Source: Candidatus Uhrbacteria bacterium RIFCSPLOWO2_02_FULL_49_11 (GTDB lineage Bacteria; Patescibacteriota; Patescibacteriia; 2-02-FULL-49-11). Taken from it: a stretch of DNA of 7,699 bases. The stretch spans positions 315 to 8,013 of the forward strand of contig MGER01000016.1 of NCBI GenBank assembly GCA_001791465.1, in the 5' to 3' direction. The notes under the pieces are model-generated. The model had not been told where the DNA came from, ran no database searches, and saw nothing but the letters and a program-made list of their open reading frames with translations. The position numbers were made by a program, and so were the translations under genes. Below, piece after piece: positions 1-5,352 of this stretch. Within the stretch, counting starts at the first letter, position 1. The number at the start of each line of letters is the position of its first letter.

Positions 1-150
1 CTCCTCGAACTCTTTGCGGCGCGCGTCCCAATCGATATTCTTGTCTTTCCGCTCGGCAGATTGGCAGGCGTCGCAGACGCCCTGGTCGTTGAAGTGCAGG
101 TCAGGCTTGGTGTTTGGCATGACGCATCGCGTACAATATTTTAGTTTCAT
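1..150 (-). CDS. N-acetyl sugar amidotransferase, PseA/WbpG family (N-terminal 50 codons, cut by window edge)
   Basis: Reading leftward from the ATG at 150-148, the frame stays open for exactly 50 codons to the window edge. The peptide begins MKLKYCTRCVMPNTKP and carries two CxxC pairs (C6/C9 and C26/C29), the zinc-ribbon-like start typical of N-acetyl sugar amidotransferases. By eye about half of the 50 residues match the start of the next gene upstream (start 1287), including MPNT, GVCxAC and IDWxAR, so the two are tandem paralogs. Family members use ATP and ammonia, usually supplied by HisH/HisF-like partners, to convert an acetamido group on a sugar into an acetamidino group. The PP-loop catalytic core would lie beyond base 1. 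The gap to the preceding stop is 24 bases (151-174), so the two are probably co-transcribed. No clear Shine-Dalgarno precedes the start; AAAG lies about 6 bases upstream. Confidence 0.85.
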   Translation of the reverse strand, partial: MKLKYCTRCVMPNTKPDLHFNDQGVCDACQSAERKDKNIDWDARRKEFEE

Positions 151-174
151 AATATCTTTATTATCATTAAGCGC

Positions 175-1287
175 TTATAATCCATTATGGGCATCTGATC
201 TCAGTATCCAGACGTTGTCGACTTTTTCAAAAATATCCGGATTGTAAAATTTATTAAATATATCCCAAAACTCTTTCGGGGTGTAGCCTGTAAAACGAAG
301 AAAGTCTTCAATCGCTTTGGGGTCAATTTTGTGATCATGCTCTTTTATCAGTTTTCGCGCCTCGTCTAGGGTGAGTCTTCCTTCTCGGACGCGGCGGCTG
401 GCAATATCGGTGACTCTTTGAAAACCGAACTTCGGGTATTTGAGATAGAAATTGACCATGTAAGCCACCGAGTCAATCTGTTCAAAGTCTTCAATCGTGC
501 CTTCCCGTTTCCATTCGTGGGTGAGGTCTTGGAATCCACGCTGCTTCGCGGTGGCGAGATGGGCAACGCTGCTCCACGGATCAAAGTGGCTCATGAAAAT
601 AATATCAGGCCACTGTTCTTTGGGTGAAGGCGGGGGGATCGCGGCATCCAATTCAGTCAAGGGTATGCCTTTGTTGCGCCAATAATCGAAGTCTACTTCT
701 TTAAAAATATTTTCCATGTAGGCTTTCCCCGAGGAGAGGTCGTCTATTTCCGTAGTGCCGTATTCATAGGCGGGGTTCTCCCCGTAGACAATGAGTTTAA
801 TGCCCATTCTGATGGCGGTTTTTAAAACAATGCTGTGTATGCCTTTTTCAATGAAGCGCAGAGGCTCGCCCAGTTCTTCAAACGCTATCCGCACCACTTT
901 TTTAAGAAGAGGAGGGCTCCAGTAAAACGCCAAGTGATCGCATCCCCATGTGATTCCCATGTTGTGGAAGTTATGGACTCCTGCTCTTGTTTTGGTAAAC
1001 GGGTCTCCGACGGTAAACAAGAGCGGATGCATCCCCATCTCTTCGACCATAGTGTACACCTGAAAGTGACTGTCCTTGCCGCCGCTGACAGGAATCATGC
1101 AATCATAGTAGTGGTCGCTGCGCTTATGGGCTTCGCAAATGCGGGCGAGTTCTTTTTTCCTTGCCTGCCAATCAATCAATTTCCGTTTGGCAAAATTGCG
1201 GCACGCTTGGCACACGCCCTCCTGGTCAAAAATTATTCCCGGCCGCGTATTCGGCATTAAACATTTAATGCAGCGTTTGAGTTTCAT
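175..1287 (-). CDS. N-acetyl sugar amidotransferase (PseA/WbpG family), complete
   Basis: A complete protein of 370 residues when started at the ATG at 1287-1285. It opens with two CxxC pairs (C6/C9, C26/C29) around MPNTRPG, followed by the PP-loop ATP-binding motif SGGKDS at residues 68-73, the signature of ATP-pyrophosphatase-type amidotransferases. GENPAYEYG further on also fits the family. Known members (WbpG in Pseudomonas O-antigen synthesis, PseA in Campylobacter pseudaminic acid synthesis) help form acetamidino groups on N-acetylated sugars, with ammonia from a HisH/HisF pair. The open frame extends upstream to 1359, but the extra 24 residues lack family character and the next gene also begins MKLK, so I prefer 1287 (or the adjacent ATG at 1290-1288). 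A promoter-like sequence lies about 50 bases upstream. Which sugar is modified cannot be told from the sequence. Confidence 0.92.
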   Translation of the reverse strand: MKLKRCIKCLMPNTRPGIIFDQEGVCQACRNFAKRKLIDWQARKKELARICEAHKRSDHYYDCMIPVSGGKDSHFQVYTMVEEMGMHPLLFTVGDPFTKTRAGVHNFHNMGITWGCDHLAFYWSPPLLKKVVRIAFEELGEPLRFIEKGIHSIVLKTAIRMGIKLIVYGENPAYEYGTTEIDDLSSGKAYMENIFKEVDFDYWRNKGIPLTELDAAIPPPSPKEQWPDIIFMSHFDPWSSVAHLATAKQRGFQDLTHEWKREGTIEDFEQIDSVAYMVNFYLKYPKFGFQRVTDIASRRVREGRLTLDEARKLIKEHDHKIDPKAIEDFLRFTGYTPKEFWDIFNKFYNPDIFEKVDNVWILRSDAHNGL

Positions 1288-1307
1288 CATATTTTGTGAT
1301 TTTCTGT

Positions 1308-1321
1308 TATAAAATTTTATA
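1308..1321. repeat. 14-bp perfect AT palindrome in the amidotransferase leader
   Basis: The 14 bases TATAAAATTTTATA form a perfect palindrome. It lies between the predicted -10 box (1336-1341) and the amidotransferase start (1287), so it would fall in the first ~20 bases of the transcript. It could be a regulator site or chance in an AT-rich stretch. Confidence 0.4.
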
Positions 1322-1335
1322 CACCTCTTGCGGTT

Positions 1336-1363
1336 ATTATATACGAAAATACCTCGCACGCAA
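1336..1363 (-). promoter_or_regulatory. Candidate sigma-70-type promoter for the amidotransferase genes
   Basis: On the minus strand a perfect TATAAT lies at 1341-1336. TTGCGT at 1363-1358 is a partial -35 match (3 of 6), with a 16-base spacer. Transcription would begin near 1329, leaving a leader of roughly 40 bases before the ATG at 1287. It sits in the 151-base gap after the methyltransferase stop, so the two amidotransferase genes could be transcribed independently of the methylase. No other feature is evident in that gap. Confidence 0.45.
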
Positions 1364-1438
1364 GCCCTGACGGAAATATGCGCGCGGGTGGTAACGTTTG
1401 ATCGTATTTAAAGATTGTTATTTTGCCCCGAATTAAAT

Positions 1439-2128
1439 TCAAGGCGACGTTGAGGATTTTTCCAGTAAAAACATGGCATCCACTTGCCGGGCATTTGCGG
1501 CATAGGGATATTTTTTTTCTTTCACGAGGGCAAGTACCGGAAACAGATCAAGATATAAATTTGAGAAGTTCGTTTTCCAGAGACGGTCTTGATGGTCGCG
1601 GTACTTGATTTCCGTAAGCGTTTCGGCAAAGTATTCAAATCCCCAGATATATTTTTTCGAGACCCGCACGATTTCCGCCATAGCCTTTTTCACGTCGTCA
1701 GGATGGATATGGATGAGCACCCCAGAGGTAAAGACCAGATCAAAGTAATTATTTTTAAAAGGAAGATCAAATGCGCTGCCCTGCACTATGTTAATGCCTT
1801 TCGTGAGTTGCTTGGCGCGCTCTACCGCGTATTCCATAATTTCAATGCCATAAAGATTTTTATAACCCTGCTGCTGGAGGAGGTTAAGTTGATTGCCGAC
1901 ATTACAGCCGACTTCAAGAATATTCCATTGTTCCTTTGACACCCCCTCTTTTATCTCCCCCTTTTTAGGGGGAGAAATCGGGGAGAGAAACTCATCGTTC
2001 ATGGTACTTCTCGCAACGCCGTAAATTTGCTGGTAAAACGCATCGAACGCCGCAGGATCATAATTGTTCCGTTCCGTATAATCAGCGCCGAATTGCCCTT
2101 GCCAGAATTGTTCTTGTTGCGTGGTCAT
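1439..2128 (-). CDS. SAM-dependent methyltransferase resembling pseudaminic acid biosynthesis-associated methylases
   Basis: A 229-residue class I methyltransferase. The SAM-binding motif I is ILEVGCNVG at residues 70-78, followed by the acidic end of strand 2 (YGIEIM) and the FDLPFKNNYFDLVFTSGVL region (motifs II-III). The N-terminus, with QEQFWQGQFGADYTERN, resembles the family named pseudaminic acid biosynthesis-associated methylase (TIGR03587), for which the exact reaction is not established to my knowledge. It lies between pseB/pseC and two amidotransferases, so a nonulosonic acid or its precursor is a likely substrate. Residues 49-63 (SPISPPKKGEIKEGV) are encoded by a palindromic DNA repeat and look like an in-frame insertion in the linker before motif I, leaving the catalytic fold intact. 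The start at 2128 fits the family N-terminus; no Shine-Dalgarno is visible. Confidence 0.85.
   Translation of the reverse strand: MTTQQEQFWQGQFGADYTERNNYDPAAFDAFYQQIYGVARSTMNDEFLSPISPPKKGEIKEGVSKEQWNILEVGCNVGNQLNLLQQQGYKNLYGIEIMEYAVERAKQLTKGINIVQGSAFDLPFKNNYFDLVFTSGVLIHIHPDDVKKAMAEIVRVSKKYIWGFEYFAETLTEIKYRDHQDRLWKTNFSNLYLDLFPVLALVKEKKYPYAANARQVDAMFLLEKSSTSP
1940..1984. repeat. Palindromic repeat element inserted in frame within the methyltransferase gene
   Basis: This 45-base C/G-rich segment contains a perfect hairpin: TCTCCCCC at 1954-1961, a six-base loop, and GGGGGAGA at 1968-1975. Further C-rich (1942-1948) and G-rich (1980-1985) flanks could partly pair outside it. It reads through as 15 codons with no stop or frameshift. 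Short dispersed repeats giving Pro-Pro-Lys-Lys-Gly-type peptides are known in many bacterial genomes. Only one copy is visible here, so membership of a dispersed family is inferred. Confidence 0.6.
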
Positions 2129-2134
2129 GGATAA

Positions 2135-2140
2135 ATTGTA
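2135..2140 (-). promoter_or_regulatory. Candidate -10 box of the methyltransferase gene, possibly giving a leaderless transcript
   Basis: TACAAT on the minus strand (2140-2135) ends six bases before the ATG at 2128-2126, which would place transcription start at or beside the A of the start codon. No good -35 element is seen at the expected distance (best matches 3 of 6). The call rests on position and one hexamer. Confidence 0.25.
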
Positions 2141-2194
2141 GCTTAAAATAAAGCAAAAGGCCAGAGCGCGATCTATATTTTTTTTACGTATGAA

Positions 2195-2219
2195 ACGCTA
2201 TTTCAAGTCAAATAGCCGT
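2195..2219. repeat. Hairpin/inverted repeat in the divergent intergenic region
   Basis: GCTATTT (2197-2203) and AAATAGC (2210-2216) form a perfect 7-bp inverted repeat around a six-base loop. Two more pairs (A2195-T2219, C2196-G2218) extend it if C2217 is bulged. It lies midway between the divergent starts at 2128 and 2272, just upstream of the transporter's -10 box. No T-run follows on either strand, so it does not look like an intrinsic terminator; an operator for one or both genes is possible. Confidence 0.45.
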
Positions 2220-2233
2220 AGGGGAGAATCTTG

Positions 2234-2242
2234 TGTTATGAT
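2234..2242 (+). promoter_or_regulatory. Candidate extended -10 promoter for the EamA-type transporter
   Basis: TGTTATGAT at 2234-2242 matches an extended -10 element (TGn followed by TATGAT, 5 of 6 to TATAAT). No clear -35 is seen 17 bases upstream, which is tolerable for extended -10 promoters. Transcription would begin near 2249, giving a leader of about 23 bases. AGAGGA at 2245-2250 resembles a ribosome-binding site but lies over 20 bases from the ATG at 2272, too far to act as one. Confidence 0.4.
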
Positions 2243-2271
2243 AGAGAGGAACGTTTTATTAAATTTGAAAT

Positions 2272-3147
2272 ATGCCTTGGCAAGCGTGGGTTGGATTAAA
2301 TATTATAAGCGGGAGCGTGGTGGCAAAGATTCTGATTAAACGGTTCAGTGCGTCGCCCGCGCGCATCCAGTGGCTCATCGGGCAGTACGCGTTCTGCGCG
2401 CTTTTTTCGTTTCTCTATCTCGGGTTTGCCGGCACAAAAATAGAATGGCCTCTATTTGCGCTTTTCATCGCGCTCGGCATGGTGAGCAGTTTGAGCACCT
2501 ACGCGCAATGGCGAGCGATTAATATGAGCATGAGTGTGACATCGCTGTGCACGCCTGCGGGAGGACTGATTGCCCTGCTCCTCGGCTACCTTTTTCTGGG
2601 GGAGGCGCGTTATATCAATACCGGGGTGGCGGCCGGCCTTGTCATAACGCTGATCGCGGTCGGGATATTTACTGGTACACGCATAGCGCCACGGCACGAG
2701 AGAATTCACCCAGGAAGGCTTATAAAATATATCGCCATGATGAGCATCATGGCGGGCGCGGTGATTTTCCTTATGCGTCTTTTTGCGCAGCACGGGATAC
2801 CATTGCCGCTCTATGTGACGGGCTGGTATACGGGAGCGTTTATCGGGTCTCTACTTCTATATTTTTTGAAGGGGAGGAATAAAGAACGCATTTCCCTCTC
2901 TTTGAAAGATCTCGGACTGCTTGCGATACTGGGGGTTTCGATTTGGACTGCGAAAACCTTTCTCTATGTGACACTATCCCAGGCGCCCATTACGGTGGTT
3001 GAGCCGATTTTTCAGGTAAGTGAAATCATTATCCCTTCATTGATCGGACTTTATGTATTCCACGAAATCACGTTATTCAATCGGTTGCAAAGATTTTCGT
3101 TTGTGTTAGGCGTGATCGGAAGCGTTTTGCTCGCAATAAGCTATTGA
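2272..3147 (+). CDS. EamA/DMT-superfamily membrane transporter, ten predicted helices
   Basis: A 291-residue, highly hydrophobic protein with about ten membrane helices (roughly residues 4-22, 33-52, 60-80, 88-110, 116-136, 150-171, 178-199, 213-232, 240-262 and 273-291). The two halves show the internal duplication typical of EamA-type drug/metabolite transporters. Each half ends with a helix pair containing a conserved Glu context: LLLGYLFLGEARY near 103-114 and SLIGLYVFHEITL near 256-268. Family members move small metabolites, and relatives move nucleotide sugars or lipid-linked sugars; the substrate here cannot be read from the sequence. It is the only plus-strand gene, convergent with pseC and divergent from the methyltransferase. 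Its place inside a pseudaminic acid locus suggests export or flipping of a sugar. It ends with TGA; the start lacks a Shine-Dalgarno but has its own promoter-like sequence. Confidence 0.85.
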   Translation: MPWQAWVGLNIISGSVVAKILIKRFSASPARIQWLIGQYAFCALFSFLYLGFAGTKIEWPLFALFIALGMVSSLSTYAQWRAINMSMSVTSLCTPAGGLIALLLGYLFLGEARYINTGVAAGLVITLIAVGIFTGTRIAPRHERIHPGRLIKYIAMMSIMAGAVIFLMRLFAQHGIPLPLYVTGWYTGAFIGSLLLYFLKGRNKERISLSLKDLGLLAILGVSIWTAKTFLYVTLSQAPITVVEPIFQVSEIIIPSLIGLYVFHEITLFNRLQRFSFVLGVIGSVLLAISY

Positions 3148-3180
3148 GCAAAGGCGCCGTAAAAAAATAACATATTCATC

Positions 3181-3269
3181 ACTTTGGGCTGTTATAAGGT
3201 ATATAGCCATACTGTAGCAGTTAAATGAGGATTATATTGGAAAGGTCTATTTTTTTAAGCGCCCAAAGT
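3181..3269. repeat. Separated 9-bp inverted repeat spanning the convergent gene ends
   Basis: ACTTTGGGC at 3181-3189 is the exact inverse of GCCCAAAGT at 3261-3269, with 71 bases between. The right arm is inside the last codons of pseC. The region between the convergent stops (3148-3246) shows no strong intrinsic terminator: only a weak GGCT/AGCC hairpin at 3187-3208 with no T-run after it. The repeat may be chance. Confidence 0.3.
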
Positions 3270-4365
3270 AATATTTGATCGCTGAGGCGACGGATTGGAT
3301 ATCATTTTTTGTTAGATGCACGTGCAAGGGAAGGGTAATGGCAGTGTCTGAATAGCGTTCGCACTCGGGAAGCGAGAAATGCCGCCATCCATGCGCGCGG
3401 TAATAAGGATGGCGGTAGACGGCAGGGTAATGGAAATTAACCCCGATACCATGCTTGAGCAGATAATGGTAGAGGGGGAGGCGATCAGCCTTCTTTTTTG
3501 TGCGAATAACGTAAAGATGCCAGCTCGAACGTATAGAGGGAAGTTCAACCGGGAGAATGATTTGATCAATATCGCATAATTTTTTGTGGTACCATTGTAC
3601 GATGGCGCGACGCGTGCGGTTAAATTGTTGAAGTTTTTGTAATTGGCTTAATCCCAGCGCACACTGTATGTCGGTGATGCGGTAATTAAAGCCGAGCGCG
3701 GACATGGCAATAAAGCCGTTGTTATCCTTGGTGACGCCATGGGTGCGGAGGAGCTTGAGCCGTTCATAAAGCCGTCTATCATTGGTGACAATGGCGCCGC
3801 CTTCGCCGGTAGTGATAGTTTTCACTGGATGAAAGCTGAACGTGGTCATGTCCGCGTAGGATGCATTCGGTTTCCCATGATAGGTTGCTCCCAGCGCATG
3901 TGCGCCGTCGGCAATGACCATCAGTTTCCGTTTCCGGGCGATCGTGCGGATTGTTGCCATGTCACAAGGATGACCACACATATGGACAGGCACGATAGCT
4001 TTCGTCCTTGCGGTAATCAGCCGTTCGATCTTCGTTTCGTCAATATTGTACGTATCAGCGCGAATATCGCAAAAAATCGGTTTTGCGCCAACGGCAAGCA
4101 GCATGTTCGTCGTGGCAACAAACGTCATCGCTGGGACGATCACTTCATCTCCTTTTTTCAATCCTGCCGCGAGATATGCGAGGTGCAACGCTGCGGTACC
4201 GTTGCACACGGCAACGACGTAGCGCACGCCACATTGACGCGCAAGAGCAGCCTCAAAATGGCTCACCGTCGGACCTTGGGTGAGAAAATCGGAAATCAGG
4301 ACATTGGTGACGCTCTGAACGTCATCGGCATAAATGCGTTGTCTGCCGTATTGAGATCGGTACAT
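3247..4365 (-). CDS. pseC: UDP-4-amino-4,6-dideoxy-N-acetyl-beta-L-altrosamine transaminase (PseC)
   Basis: A 372-residue DegT/DnrJ/EryC1/StrS-family aminotransferase of normal length. PseC transfers an amino group, usually from glutamate, to C-4 of the 4-keto sugar made by PseB, using PLP; this is the second step of CMP-pseudaminic acid synthesis in the cytoplasm. The N-terminus (YGRQRIYADDV then SDFLTQGP) is characteristic of PseC. The PLP-binding lysine is K182 in FSFHPVKTITTGEGG, and D153 in IADGAHALG is the expected pyridine-nitrogen aspartate. The cofactor-phosphate region NGTAALHLA is at 55-63. It starts only 4 bases after the pseB stop, so translation is probably coupled within one operon, and it is the last gene before the convergent transporter. 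It ends with TAG. Other sugar 4-aminotransferases are similar, but adjacency to pseB makes PseC the best reading. Confidence 0.92.
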   Translation of the reverse strand: MYRSQYGRQRIYADDVQSVTNVLISDFLTQGPTVSHFEAALARQCGVRYVVAVCNGTAALHLAYLAAGLKKGDEVIVPAMTFVATTNMLLAVGAKPIFCDIRADTYNIDETKIERLITARTKAIVPVHMCGHPCDMATIRTIARKRKLMVIADGAHALGATYHGKPNASYADMTTFSFHPVKTITTGEGGAIVTNDRRLYERLKLLRTHGVTKDNNGFIAMSALGFNYRITDIQCALGLSQLQKLQQFNRTRRAIVQWYHKKLCDIDQIILPVELPSIRSSWHLYVIRTKKKADRLPLYHYLLKHGIGVNFHYPAVYRHPYYRAHGWRHFSLPECERYSDTAITLPLHVHLTKNDIQSVASAIKYYFGRLKK

Positions 4366-4369
4366 TTAT

Positions 4370-5341
4370 TTATTTTCTAATAACTTGCAATAGTTTTTCT
4401 TTCGTGAGCCATTCGGTATTTGTATCGCTCGTATAGCGGAATCCCACGGGAAGAGGTTTTCCTTGGGTGTGATATTGGGCATAGAGATTTTCCGCAAAGT
4501 ACACGAATTCAGGCAAAATCACATAGTGATTGGCGAGTTCAAAGGCGTGCCGTGATTCTTGTTCGGTAAGAAGTATTTCATGCAGTTTTTCGCCCGGGCG
4601 TATGCCGATGACTTCTTGCTTCGCGTCAGGGGCAAGGGCGGCGATAAGGTCTGAAAGGCGCATGCTGGGGATCTTAGGCACAAATATTTCCCCGCCCTCC
4701 ATTTTCTCTAACGCAAAGCGTACGAGCTCGACTGCCTGCATGAGGGTAATCCAGAAGCGTGTCATGGCGGGGTCGGTGATTTTTACCGCTCCGGCATGGC
4801 GCGCGCGCACGGTTTCGACCACACTGCCGCGGCTGGCGAGCACATTGCCGTAGCGTACGGCAGAGAAAAGCGTTTTTTGCGCGGCGTATGAATTGCCGGC
4901 AACGATTAGTTTTTCTGCGCAAAGTTTGGTCGCGCCGTAGAGATTGACGGGATGTACCGCTTTATCGGTAGACACCAACAGCACTTTTTTCACGCCTTTG
5001 TCAATGGCCGCTTCAATGAGATTTTGCGTGCCGAGGACATTGGTCTTGACCGCTTCATACGGGTTGTATTCCATGGCCGGCACTTGTTTGAGCGCGGCGG
5101 CATGGATGACGATGTCCACGTCCGTCAGTGATCGTTCTAATCGGGGGAGATCGCGCACGTCGCCGATGAAGAAGCGGAGCTTTTCATGCGGTATGTCATG
5201 CTCCATTTGATGCTGTTTCCATTCATCGCGACTGAAGACGATTACTTTTTTTATATCTTCCCGAGGGAGCAGGGTTTTGGCGAGCGCAACGCCGAGCGAT
5301 CCAGTGCCGCCGGTGATGAGGATGGTGGAATGATCAAACAT
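4370..5341 (-). CDS. pseB: UDP-N-acetylglucosamine 4,6-dehydratase (inverting), PseB
   Basis: A 323-residue extended short-chain dehydrogenase/reductase close to the usual PseB/FlaA1 length. It converts UDP-GlcNAc to UDP-2-acetamido-2,6-dideoxy-beta-L-arabino-hexos-4-ulose with inversion at C-5, the first step of the pseudaminic acid pathway. Visible features are the NADP-binding GGTGSLG at residues 11-17, FSRDEWKQHQM at 36-46 (cofactor-binding and PseB-typical), HAAALKQVP at 80-88, and the catalytic segment STDKAVHPVNLYGATK at 124-139, with D126, K127, Y135 and K139 in the expected Asp-Lys/Tyr arrangement. The short single-domain form argues against the membrane-bound retaining dehydratases (PglF/WbpM type). 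It begins 11 bases after the ABC exporter stop and ends 4 bases before pseC. No Shine-Dalgarno is evident. Confidence 0.93.
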   Translation of the reverse strand: MFDHSTILITGGTGSLGVALAKTLLPREDIKKVIVFSRDEWKQHQMEHDIPHEKLRFFIGDVRDLPRLERSLTDVDIVIHAAALKQVPAMEYNPYEAVKTNVLGTQNLIEAAIDKGVKKVLLVSTDKAVHPVNLYGATKLCAEKLIVAGNSYAAQKTLFSAVRYGNVLASRGSVVETVRARHAGAVKITDPAMTRFWITLMQAVELVRFALEKMEGGEIFVPKIPSMRLSDLIAALAPDAKQEVIGIRPGEKLHEILLTEQESRHAFELANHYVILPEFVYFAENLYAQYHTQGKPLPVGFRYTSDTNTEWLTKEKLLQVIRK

Positions 5342-5352
5342 ATTGATATTGA

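Noticed and set aside
835..1260. 141-codon open frame on the plus strand opposite the amidotransferase
   Set aside because: It lies over the conserved PP-loop and CxxC region of the real gene and shows no domain of its own.
1288..1359. Upstream extension of the amidotransferase frame (24 extra residues)
   Set aside because: The tandem paralog also starts at MKLK, family proteins begin just before the first CxxC, and the extension overlaps a good promoter -10 box.
1954..1975. The C/G-rich hairpin as a transcription terminator
   Set aside because: It lies in the middle of an intact methyltransferase frame and no T-run follows the stem on either strand, so an inserted repeat explains it better.
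3148..3246. Intrinsic terminator between the convergent pseC and transporter genes
   Set aside because: No stable GC-rich stem followed by a T-run is present on either strand; only a weak hairpin at 3187-3208 and an A-run after GGCGCC in the wrong sense.
3739..4380. 213-codon open frame on the plus strand opposite pseC
   Set aside because: It is antisense to a well-supported PLP aminotransferase. The peptide is rich in His, Arg and Cys with no recognisable domain, as expected for a shadow frame.
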